DNA of 64,000 bases, from contig NC_085141.1 in NCBI RefSeq assembly GCF_024139115.2, positions 366,764,759-366,828,758 of the forward strand, given 5' to 3'. The notes below the pieces were generated by a model. It was not told the origin of the DNA, did no database searches, and saw nothing but the letters and a program-made list of their open reading frames with translations. Of the stretch, positions 31,736-42,400 are shown in pieces (positions within the stretch are counted from its first letter, which is position 1; every line of letters starts with the position of its first letter). The position numbers and the translations under genes were made by a program. Source of the stretch: Armigeres subalbatus (taxonomy: Eukaryota > Arthropoda > Insecta > Diptera > Culicidae).

Positions 31736-32104
31736 ACTTCATCCGGAAATCCATGTTCGTGCATTAGCTGCCATAGCTGGTCCCGATCGATTGTATCATA
31801 TGCGGCTTTGAAGTCGATAAATAGATTATGTGTGGGCACGTTGTCTTCGCGGCATACCTGACGTACGGCGAACATCTGGTCCGTGATAGAGCGTTTGGTC
31901 ATAAATCCCGCCTGGTGAATCCTGCCCCATGAACTGTCTTGCAATTGGTGTTAGCCGGCGACACAAATATTGGGAGAGTACCTTGTAGGTGGCGTTTAGC
32001 AATGTGATTGCGCGGTAGTTGTTACAATCCAGCTTATCGCCCTTTTTGTAGATGGGACGCACGACACGTTCCGTCCACTCCTGCGTCAGAACCTCATCCT
32101 TCCA
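31736..32104 (-). pseudogene. LINE reverse transcriptase fragment, inverted next to the endonuclease piece
   Basis: Minus-strand frames give RPIYKKGDKLDCNNYRAITL, then TKRSITDQMFAV and FIDFKAAYDTIDRDQLWQLM. They match the fragment at 22.9-23.8 kb closely, so same family. Small indels break the frame. It ends at the junction with 31,735. Confidence 0.75.
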
Positions 32105-32885
32105 ATTTATTTATTTATTACCAGACTAAGGCCGGAGTTGCCTGTGCAATGCATAGAAGTCTTCTCCATTCAGCACGGTCCATTGCTGCACGTCGTCAAC
32201 CCCGCAGTCTGCGGATGCTCCGCAAATCGTCCTCCACATGATCGATCCACCTTGCTCGCTGTGCACCTCGCCTTCTTGTTCCCGTCGGATCGTTGTCGAG
32301 AACCATTTTCACCGGATTACTGTCCGACATTCTGGCAACGTGCCCGGCCTGTCTTCCGATTTTCGCCGTATGAACGATGGATGGTTCTTCCAACAGCTGA
32401 TGCAACTCGTGGTTCATTCGCCTCCTCCACGTGCCGTCCGCCATCTGCTCACCACCATAGATGGTATGCAGCACTTTCCTTTCGAAAATTTCCAGTGCGA
32501 TTTCGTCCTCCACGAGCATCGTCCAGGTTTCGTGTCCGTAGAAAGCTACCGGTCTAATAAACGTTTTGTAGATAGTCAGTTTGGTACGGTGGCGAACTCT
32601 ATTCGATCGAAGCGTTTTAGCGGAGTCCACAGTACGTACGATTTCCTGCCATGATGTGTCCCTGAATTTCTCTGCTGGTATCGTTATCGGAGGTCACCAG
32701 TGAGCCTAAGTACACGAATTCTTCAAACTCATCGATTTCCTCACCACAAATACAAACTCGTGGTGGCTTACCTCTCTTGAGTCTCTTCCTATCATGTATT
32801 TCTTCTTAGACGTGTTGATGATTAGTCCAATTCTTTTAGTTTTGCTTTTCAGTCTGATATAGGATTGCTCCATCTTCTCAAAGAT
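32105..32885 (-). pseudogene. 3' end of an RTE-like LINE, 5' truncated
   Basis: Minus-strand reading gives SKTKRIGLIINTSKKKYMIG, then TLRSNRVRHRTKLTIYKTFI, YGHETWTMLVEDE, GHVARMSDSNPVKMVL and GTRRRGAQRARWIDHVEDDL, the C-terminal region after the palm. A short 3' tail of TAAATAAATAAAT units ends at 32,105, as in RTE-type elements. The 5' edge lies inside a different LINE (32,890-33,250), showing truncated insertion into it. Confidence 0.75.
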
Positions 32886-33250
32886 AGACAAGGCATCGAG
32901 GCGAACGGAATCCAAAGCCCCCTTGATGTCAAAAAGTACAGAACCCAATTGCTCTTTTTGAGAGAAGGTAAGTTGAATTTCTGAAGTGAGCAACGCAAAA
33001 CAGTCATTCGTTCTTTTGCCTTTCCGGAAACCAAACTGTGTATCTGACAACAAACCACTAGAATCAACCCATTCGTCTAGCCGACGAACAAGCATCTTGT
33101 CCGAAAGCTTCCGAAGACACAATAGCATCGTGAAAGGACGATACGAATTACAATCGGACGCGAGCCACAACATTTTAGGGAGGCTGATCATCGCCAGAAT
33201 TCCAGCAAGGGAATCTAAACATAATTGTAGAAGTCGCTGGGAGTAAGATG
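32886..33250 (-). pseudogene. Reverse transcriptase fragment of a second LINE lineage (I/Jockey-like)
   Basis: Minus-strand ORF segment with SYRPFTMLLCLRKLSDKMLV, LLSDTQFGFRKGKRTNDCF and LFDIKGALDSV. This is the block with the first catalytic Asp (here in 'DIKGA'). It is distinct from the RTE-like fragments. It is fused in frame by chance to the inserted RTE-like 3' piece, making a hybrid 161-residue ORF. Confidence 0.7.
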
Positions 33251-33384
33251 ATTGTTGTTATTGTTATTATTGTCTTTATTTAAGAAAAGTAGCAAACGGG
33301 AAGTAGCATTACGTGTCATTGTTATTCTAATTATTTTCATTGCAGGTTCTGTTGGGATTCCGGTGGCTGTTTGGTAGGGTGCCA

Positions 33385-34995
33385 ATGAAAATGACATTTT
33401 TTAAACAACGACATTGCTCACAAGTTTCATTACCCCAAAATATGACCCCATGCAAAATTTGAGCTCAATCGGACAAGTTTTGAAATTTTTACCCATGAAA
33501 ATATCCCCAGGGGTGTCCAAAGAAAAGTCGAAATTCGAATTTTTGTTTTGATGCCAAATGACTTAAAAATGCATTGAACGGCGGGATCTGAAGTTATTTA
33601 AAAAAAATCGAACATTTTTGGGACTTTTTTCAGATGATGACAATTTTTTCATCGAATTTTAACACCGGACGATACGCAATCATTTTCGTAGCCAAAAATA
33701 TCCCTTTATGCAAAATTTGAGCAATCGTACATGATTTAGGAGGGCTTAAAATTAATCAAAACTTTTATTTTCTCGCAAGGGGGGAAATATTGTTTTTGTT
33801 TTCTGATACCAAAGGACTCAAAATGCATGAAACTTTGAGAATTATTTTTTTGAAAAAAATCAACTGTTTTTGGACTTTAAAAAAATCTTATGGCGAAAAC
33901 AATTTTTCATCGAATTTAAAAACCGGACGTTATGCAAACATTCTCTTAACCCTAAAATATGCCCCTATGCAAAATTTGAGCTTCATCGAACACAATTTGA
34001 GGGTGCTCAAAATCTTGCTATCAAAATTTTGATTTTTTTTGTAGCTTGATCTTTACACGTTGTGTTTTTAATTCATGCAGTACCACGTAATAATATCCGC
34101 GTAAAAATAAACCTCAGTGTAATAAACATTGCCAATCTGACATTTTTCTCCGAAAATATGATCTCAAAAGTTTTCAAAGTTACAAAAAATTCAAAATTTT
34201 GATTGCAAGATTTTGAGCACCTCTAAATCATGTCTGATGGAGCTCAAATTTTGCATAGGAACATATTTTAGGGTTAAGAGAATGTTTGCATAACGTCCGG
34301 TTTTTAAATTCGATGATAAATTCGTTTTCGCCATAAGATTTTTTTTAAAGTCCAAAAACAGTCGATTTTTTTCAAAAAATTAATTCTCAAAGTTTCATGC
34401 ATTTTGAGTCCTTTGGTATCAGAAAACAAAAAAAATATTTCCCCCTTGCGAGAAAATAAAAGTTTTGATTAATTTTGATCACCCCTAAATAATGTCCGAT
34501 TTAGCTCAAATTTTGCATCGGGGGATATTTTTGGCTACGAAAAAGTTTGTGTATCGTCTGATGTTAAAATTCGATGAAAAAAAGTCCCAAAAATGTTCTT
34601 TCTCTTTCTTTCTCTCTTTTTTCAAAAATTATTTTTTTGAAATACCATCAGATCTCGACGTTTCATGCATTTTTGAGCCATTTGGTATCAATACCAAAAA
34701 AAATCGATTTTCGGCTTTTCCTTTGGTCCCCGCTTGGGAATATTTTCATGTGTAAAAATTTCAAAACTTTGATGAATTTTACCCTAGTAACATTTTAATT
34801 TTATACTGGTTTTATCACACTCTTGTAGAGTAAATTATGGTCTTCAAGAGCTTTATAAAACTTAAAATGTTACTTGGGTAGGCACCCCTAAATCATGTCC
34901 GATTGAGCTAAAATTTTGCATGGGGTCATATTTTGGGGTAATGAAACTTGTAAGCAATGTCGTTTTTTGAAATTCGGTGACAAATTTTTTGCCAT
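33385..34995. repeat. Large inverted repeat (fold-back), arms about 600-700 bp
   Basis: The left arm (33,385-34,035) and right arm (34,155-34,995) are reverse complements with moderate divergence. For example, CATTACCCCAAAATATGACC at 33,430 pairs with its complement near 34,935, and AACCCTAAAATATGCCCCTA pairs near 34,270. Within each arm the word ATGCAAAATTTGAGCT recurs, so arms are built from older tandem copies. The spacer is about 120 bp. The right arm carries a small MITE. No gene. Confidence 0.75.
34783..34878. mobile_element. MITE with CCYAAGTAAC ends in the fold-back arm
   Basis: CCCTAGTAACATTTTAATTTT and CTTAAAATGTTACTTGGG are inverted, flanked by TA on both sides. It shares its terminus with the MITE at 1,150-1,255. 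The pairing arm lacks it, so it post-dates the fold-back. Confidence 0.65.
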
Positions 34996-35668
34996 ATGTA
35001 CATACTGTAGTGTAAAGTGGGCGTCTTCTAAGAAGATTATGATGTTCCTCTTGTCCAACGGGTTGTTTTGTAGGGCGTTGTAGATGTTGTTGTTAATGCG
35101 GTCTGTGTGGTAGTATTGGCATGTGCTGAGGATATGGTCGATTGTTAGGCTGCAATCGCACTCCTCGCACATGTTATGGAAGCATTCGACAGAAATTTCG
35201 TCGTTTGCCCATGCTGCCGGGACTTCTCTGCTCAGAAAACCGTCGTTTCTTCCTGAGATTAGCTAGTGCGTCTGGGTATTCTGTTGCCTCGTATTCCCTG
35301 CATGGTACCCAGATGAGCGTGATGTTGTTGTTGACTTCGGACCTCGATCAGCAGACAACCATGGTTGCCATTGCTAGGCTGGCGACGCCAGGGCCGTTAA
35401 GACACTAGCTGAGTCAGATACGATGATGATTGGAGGGGTGCTGGGTATGGCCTTGGTCCTTAAAATGGCGACAGCTTCGGCTGAAAAAAAACCGTCCAGC
35501 AACGTTACGACAGTCGATGGGATTCGTTGTTGGTAGACGAATATATCTCCAGAAGCCGACTTTGTCGGTATTTTGAGCCAAATATCTGTGGACTGGGTAT
35601 ACCCTGTTAGCGTTAAACTGTGAGTACGTTAGGAAGCACTTAACGGACGTTAGTATAAAATGACCCAA
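34996..35668 (-). pseudogene. RNase H and C-terminal zinc motif of an I-type LINE ORF2
   Basis: Minus-strand frames read FSAEAVAILRTKAIPSTPPI, VSDSASVLTALAS and ITLIWVPCREYEATE, an RNase H domain as found in I/LOA/Outcast-type LINEs. Then CEECDCSLTIDHILSTCQYY gives the usual C-terminal Cys/His cluster. Frameshifts and stops separate the pieces. The reverse transcriptase itself is not adjacent; the fold-back lies downstream. Confidence 0.7.
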
Positions 35669-35690
35669 AGAACAGCCTATTACATAAAGA

Positions 35691-35815
35691 AGGTTGAATT
35701 ATGCCAAACGTCCATTATGCCTAACGTCCGATTATGCCTAACCTCCATTATACCTAACGTACTTATGCCTATCAGTCACTTATGCCTAAAGTACTTATGC
35801 CTCAACGTCGCGGAC
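35691..35815 (+). repeat. ATTATGCCTAACGTCC minisatellite
   Basis: About seven imperfect copies of a 16-18 bp unit, e.g. ATTATGCCTAACGTCC, ATTATACCTAACGTAC and CTTATGCCTAAAGTA. Confidence 0.75.
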
Positions 35816-38380
35816 CCTTGCATCACTAAAATCCACACATTTATTGGCAAAAACTATAGATTTAACTTCTATGATATATCAAAGTACTGGTTACATAACC
35901 ATTCTTCACGCGAGCTACTAATAAAATATATATCCAAATAAACTTTATGTGTGGTCTCAAATTAGCAATTATTTAATTTATGTGTGGTTATATATCTTTT
36001 ATATTAGGGTGGAGCTATTGCAAAAATTTATAACGGCGACACATATATCTTATATAGATATTTTTGGCAGTGTATGGACTAGATGCCATGATTCGGGTAC
36101 TCTTCCCGGTTGTGGTTCTTGAAGCTTTCCTGGGCTTTGGTTGGGTTCGGGTTTCTTTTCATGTGTCCTTTTAGCATGAGGTCTATTTTGGTTTCTCGAG
36201 CCAAGACGTCACAAACCCGAAAATCTTGAGATGTAAGTTTTCCACACAAAAGGTTTTGGAAGGCCTTATTGGCTTTATCGTTTGAGGTGTTCGGGGTTTT
36301 GGCTTCGCTTTCTTGTGTTCGGTGTAACGCCATTAGCCTTTGTTGCAGAGGGCGGCGCGACACCTCGAGGGCTTAATCGCGACACCTCGACTTTCGATGA
36401 TTATGAAACTGATGACTGTTCAAACTGATGATTTCATTCCAATGCGGCCATCTGGGGTGACAATGGGGTCTGGGGAGAGAAATTTGTCATTGCTCTCACC
36501 GGCAGTCTGGAGGTCGTAAGAGGCAAAATCGTTCAAAAGGTCTCTTTATATTTAGTCTTTCTGGCCCTCAGATACATTACAATCTATTCTACAAGCATCT
36601 CAAGTAGTTGAAACAGTTACCCATTCTCACCCATTTGACCCATTGCCCTCAATGACGATGCGTATATTCATTTCAATTATTACTCTGAAAAATTTTACAG
36701 ACATTCCATCATCCAGATCAACACGTTATTTTCTCCGTAAACATTACTCGAGGCTTTGATTTTGAAAGATTTTTTCTTCAGCAGAAATCGACAAACGTGG
36801 CTGGTCTGGTGCTATATTGAGCATTGAGTTTCGACCGTCAATTTTAACATAGAAACAGCCCACTATATCCTTGATTAAGGAGCTGACTGGGGTAGGTTGA
36901 GCCTGCACTGACTCCGACTTCGAGTCGAGTCCAGTATTTATACCGAAGACGGCATTCTTTACTTTGAGGTCGAAATACGTTATCTGCCATAGATAATCGA
37001 GCTGCTACGAGATACAATTAAGTGGATGGAACTCACCGGGATTGTATAAACTCGTCTTTATGACAGGTAAAAACATTCCACCAAAAAGCTCAAAATAATT
37101 TTCTTATAGGAACGTTACTATATGAGAAATGAATGGGATTGTATTAACCGACCACCGTACACAATTTATGACAGGTGGAAATATCCAGTAGATTGCTCGT
37201 AACGCATAATATAAAAAGCACGTCGTTGTGACGGAATTCTTCTGATCGACGTCTCAAATTCACCGTGACATGCAACTACATTTTTATGTGCGATTTTGTA
37301 ACGCAATCCATTATTAGGTAAAAAGCACTGCTAGTGACGGAATTTTCCTGGCAATGTCTAATTATTGGCATACATATTTCTTTTTGGTTCTGGCAAGCGT
37401 TGACCGATTTGTTGGTCCAAAATGTCAAATTATGCGAAATTCGTCAATAAAACTTCCTCAAATTGTCGAAATCAATAATATATTTCTTTTGCCAATAGTA
37501 GAGTCATTTGTCTAGGCTTTCCACGGTATACACAAATATCGGCATAAGGTCGACTAGGCCAAAGTTATAGACCAAAGACAAAAGAGTGCCTACAACTGAA
37601 TCCTCCTCCCCTACTATTATTCAAAGGTGAGATAATGGTCATGCCTGAAATCTTCTTAATTAGTTTAAGTGCTATCATATTCGTTTTATGGTGTATACAG
37701 TTGTGATAACTGTCTATAAGTTACACCAGTGAACTGTTAAAAAATCATTTTGACTCGTAATTAATTTTATTACAAAAGCAGGAATAACAAAAAATATAAC
37801 ATGTACCAAACACTGCAGCGTGTAGTCGTTAAATGGAGTATCAAAAGACTTGGATCCTGTAACAAGCCAGAAAAAATATTGCTTATCGTCATTTGCGTTC
37901 ACACACATGTACAAAATTTACTCAAAACAAGACTTATGTAAAATTTCGACTCATATAAGAAACAACAAATTTGAACTTTGTTTTACTAGTTAAAAGTGCT
38001 GTTTTTCTTCCGCTAAAGCTATAAAATCCTCTACCTGTTACCCAGAGACGCATTCACCCATATCACATTCTTTTTTTGCTGGATCATCTTCTCTGATTAT
38101 TACCGACACTTGAAAGGCAAAATTTTCTTGGATAACATTCGACCAACTCAATAAGTAAGCAACCCTCAATTCAACGGTGGCTGGTAAATAGACACTCAAA
38201 AACACCAACTCAAATTACTGTTTCTGGGAAATGAAACCCGTTTGACGTTCCGCTTGTAATTGCTTGGAGTGAAAAGAGTCATACACAGGGAAAAATATCA
38301 CCAACATAGAACGACAATAACCAGTGAACTGCCAAAATTTAATTCCGGAAGCAGCGGGTAAGGATTTATGAGATGATATT
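35816..38380. other. AT-rich stretch without a recognisable gene
   Basis: A 94-residue minus-strand ORF at 36,079-36,363 (MSRRPLQQRLMALHRTQESE) is Lys/Arg/Asn-rich and unrecognised. Nothing else stands out. Confidence 0.4.
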
Positions 38381-38386
38381 TATCAT

Positions 38387-38731
38387 TCAGACATTGTAAA
38401 TGGGTCTCTCTAGGCTGTGCACCGACGCTGCGCGCTGTAGAAAAGCCGCACTCGTAAACAATATCACGCCTGGGCTTGACTCAAAAACAGGAAGGCTAAA
38501 TAGAAATTTCGGCACTTGAGTTTCGCACCACCCACCTGATGCCAAAACAACAGCATCGCACCTTGGGGTACCTTTGCCGCCAGATTGTTGTGTGAAAGCG
38601 TCGCGGTCGCTCGTAGCATCTATCGGGATGCGGGGATGGAATGGGGAAGCCGGGACATATTTGCTCTGGTTGGAGAAGAATATTTTTTTAGGCCTGGCTT
38701 TCGGCAGCACCCGGACCACCACTGGATTCAT
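38387..38731 (-). CDS. Unrecognised ORF in a GC-richer island
   Basis: 114 residues starting MNPVVVRVLPKARPKKIFFS, within a block clearly richer in G and C than its neighbours. No domain is recognised. A donor-like ATCAG|GTGGGT in the middle (about 38,543) suggests that, if real, only the first 60 or so residues (to VVLASG) would be exon. The plus strand carries a 62-residue shadow ORF. It could be an exon of an unknown gene or simply an open CpG-rich island. Confidence 0.2.
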   Translation of the reverse strand: MNPVVVRVLPKARPKKIFFSNQSKYVPASPFHPRIPIDATSDRDAFTQQSGGKGTPRCDAVVLASGGWCETQVPKFLFSLPVFESSPGVILFTSAAFLQRAASVHSLERPIYNV

Positions 38732-39494
38732 GGCCAGGCCACCCTACAATATGACAAAATGACTAAATAAAAATTGAAAATAGGTCGTTTTTCATTAGGG
38801 GTGTGTATGAGAAATGAGGTTAGGATTTCTTCCGGAAAGTTTATTGTTCCGTTGGGAGAAAAATTGATTGCACTGGAGAGGAAGAAGCCTGTTACGCGAA
38901 AGTTACGATAACGGTGCGGAAATATGGTAAGCAATATCCAGCACCGAGGCTCATAATGATTAAATTATGTTATTTGTGAATTTGTTTATAAAGAGCTCAA
39001 TAAATTTTGGGTGAATGCTGATTGTTGGCATTGATGGTAAACAAATTGAAAATAGAAATCTCCACGCGATTTTATTATTTTACCGCTTGTCAAGCATCGA
39101 GTGTAAAAAAATGTAATCTAAGCTTTCACGTCTTCGAAGAAAATCCATCAAGCGGATACTCTTAGCCTTCCCTTCGAACACAGAAGCTTAGGTCATAGAT
39201 GGAAGGTCAAAAGTGATTTATATCGTAATCCAAAATTATCCTCCTGCAAGTTTTCTTCAAATCCACTCCTATATGAAAATATTCATGCCTGCCGTATTCC
39301 AACAGAACTACATTAAAGTTCTATTTTAAGCACATTTTTTTTTTCCTAATTTTCGCAATACTGAACACTATTCTGATATAAATTAATGCTGCTTGAGATG
39401 GACAACGGTTCTGTCATTCATAGGGACAAGAGCGGAACGTCGGATGTAGGAGCAACAAAGTATTTCATATATTGATTAAGATCACTATCGCCAA

Positions 39495-42400
39495 AAGAAA
39501 TTCCTTTAAAACTTTTCTAACTGAATTTCTTTATGAAATTCCTCTCCAAATTCTTTTTGGAAATTTCTCCGAATTTCTTTAAATTCCACCGAATTCCTTT
39601 TGGGAATCTTCCGATGAATGTCCTTGGGAAATTCTTCCGAATTTCTTGAAAAATTCTTCCGACTCCCTAAAATTCTTCCGAATTTCCCCGGGAAAGTTCT
39701 GAATTCCTTGCTGGGGGAAATCGAATTTGTTGGGAAAATTCTTCCGAATTTCAGAAGTTCTTCCTTGAATTTCCTGGAAATTCTTCCGACTTCCTGGGAA
39801 TTTTTCCGATTTCCTGGGAAATTCTTCCGACTTTGGGAATTCTTCAATTCCTTGGGAAATTCTTCACACTTCGGGAAATTCTTCCGACTTCCTTGAAATT
39901 TTTCGATTTCCTGGAAATTCTTTCTGACCTCCTGGGGAAATCTTTTCGACTTCGGGGAAAATTCTTTCTGAATTTCGGGGAAATTCCTCTGAATTTCATT
40001 GGGAAATCTTCGATTGTTCTTCGAATTTCCCCGGGAAATTTTTCTTATGAAATTCCTCCAAATTCTTTGGGAAATTCCTCCACTTCCTGTAAATCACCGA
40101 ATTCCTTGAGAAATTCTTCAATGTCCTTTTTGGGAAATTCTTCCGACTTTCAGAAAATTCTTCCGATCTCCTTTGGGAAATTCTTCCGACTTCTCGAAAT
40201 TTGAATTTTTCGAGAATTTTTCATTCGTTGGGGAAATTCTTCCGAATTTTCAGTTCTTCTGAATTTTGGGAAATTTTTTCCGACTTTTTGGGAAATTCTT
40301 CCGAATTTCCTTGGGAAATTCTTCCGATTTCTTGGGAAAATTTGACTTCCTTGGGAAATTATAATTTTAAATTCTTCCGACTTCCTTGGGAAATTTTTCG
40401 ATATCTTTGGGAAATTTTTTCGATTTCCTTGGGAAATTCGATTTCCTTGGGAAACTTTCGAATTTCCTTTGGAAATTCTTTCGACTTCATTGGGAAATTT
40501 TCGAGATTTCCTTTGGGAAATTTCTTTCGACTTTGGGAAATTCTTCAAATTTCCTTGGTACCCTTCCGAATTTCCTGAGAAATTCTTCCTTCCGACTTCT
40601 TTGGGAAATTTTCCGATTTCTTGGGAAATTTGAATTTCCTTTGGGAAATTCTTCCGAATTTCCTTGGGAATTCTTCCGACTTCCTTTGGGAAATTCTTCA
40701 ATTTCCTTGGAAAATTCTCCTTCCCGACTTCCTTGAGAAATTCTTCGACTTTCTTTGGGAAATTCTTTCCCGACTTCCTTGGGAAATTCTTTGAATTTCC
40801 TTGGGAAATTTTCCGATTTTCTGGGAAATTCTTCCGAATTTTTGAAATTCTTCCGAATTTCCTTTTTGGGAAATTTCTTCCGACTTCCTTTGGAAATTCT
40901 TCCTGAATTTCCTTTGGGGAAATTTCTTCCGAATTTCCTTGGGAAATTCTTCCGAATTTCCTTTGGGAAAATTCTTCCGAATTTCTTGGAAATTTTCCGA
41001 ATTCCTTTGGAAATTATCTTCCTTGGGAAATTCCTCCGAATTTCTTTTGGGAAATTCCTCCGAATTTCCTTGGGAAATTCTTCCGACTTTCCTGGGAAAT
41101 TTCTTCCGAATTTTGGGAAATTCTTCCGACTTCCTTTGGGAAATTCTTCCGACTTCTTGGGAAATTCTTCCGAATTCCTCCTTGGGAAATTCTTCCGAAT
41201 TTCTTTTGGGAAATTCCTTCCGAATTTCCTTGGGAAATTCTTCCGAACTTTCTTGGGAAATTTCTCCGAATTTCTTTTGGGAAATTCTTCGAATTCCTTT
41301 GGGAAAATTTCTCCTGAATTTTGGGAAATTCCTCCGAATTCCTCCTGGGAAATTCCTCCGAGTCTCCTTTGGGAAATTCTTTCCGAATTTCCTTGGGGAA
41401 ATTCTCTGACTTTTGAAATTCTTCCGAATTTTGGGAAATTCTTCCGAATTTCTTTGGGAAATTTTCTTCCGAATTTCCTTTGGGAAATTCTTCCTGAATT
41501 TCCTTTTGGGAAATTCTTCGAATTTATTAGAAATTCTCCTCTGAATTTCCTTCGAGAAATTCTTCGACTTTCCTTTTTGGGAAATTCTTCGAATTTCCTT
41601 GGGAAATTCCTTCGAATTCCTTTTTGGGAAATTCTTCGACTTCCTCTTGGGAAATTCCTTCGACTTCCTTTTTGGAAATTCTTCGACTTCTTGGGAAATT
41701 CCTTCGAATTCCTTTAAAATTCGACCTCCTTGGGAAATTCTTCGAATTTCTTTTGGGAAATTCTCCGACTTCCTTTTGGGAAATTTTCTTCGAATTTCCT
41801 GGGAAATTTCTTCCGAATTTCTGGGAAATTCTTCCGAATTTCGACTTGGGAAATTCTTCCGACTCTTGGGAAATTCTCCTGAATTTCCTTGGAAATTTTT
41901 CGAATTTCGGGGAAATTTCGACTTCGGAAATTCTTCGAATTCTTTTTGGAAATTCCTTCGAATCTTTTGGGAAATTCTTTTCGAATTTCCTTGGAAATTC
42001 TTTCTTTGAATTTCTTTGGGAAATTCCTTTTTTCGAATTTCCCTTGGGAAATTCCTTTTCGAATTTCTTTGGGAAATTTTTTTCGAATTTCTTTGGGAAA
42101 TTCCTTCGAATTTCCTTTAAATTTTCTTCAATTTCTTTTTAGAAATTCCTTCACTTTGGGAAATTCTTTCGAATTTTGGAAATTCTTCGAATTTCCTTTT
42201 GGGAAATTTCGAATTTCTTTTTGGGAAATTCTTCGACTTCTTGGGAAATTTTCGAATTTCCTTTGGAAATTTTCGAATTTCTTGAAATTCCTTCGAATTT
42301 CTTGGGAAATTCCTTCGAATTTCTTTTGGGAAATTTCGAATTTCCTGAAATTCTTCTGACTTTCTTGGAAATTCTTCGACTTTTTTTGGGAAATCTCTTC

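Noticed and set aside
32706..33191. 161-codon minus-strand ORF as one protein
   Set aside because: It is a chance in-frame fusion of two unrelated LINE fragments at about 32,887.
35691..35815. CRISPR-like spaced repeats
   Set aside because: Units are contiguous degenerate minisatellite copies without spacers, in eukaryotic sequence.
36079..36363. Endogenous RNA-virus fragment
   Set aside because: The 94-residue basic ORF has no recognisable viral motif; nothing beyond composition suggests it.
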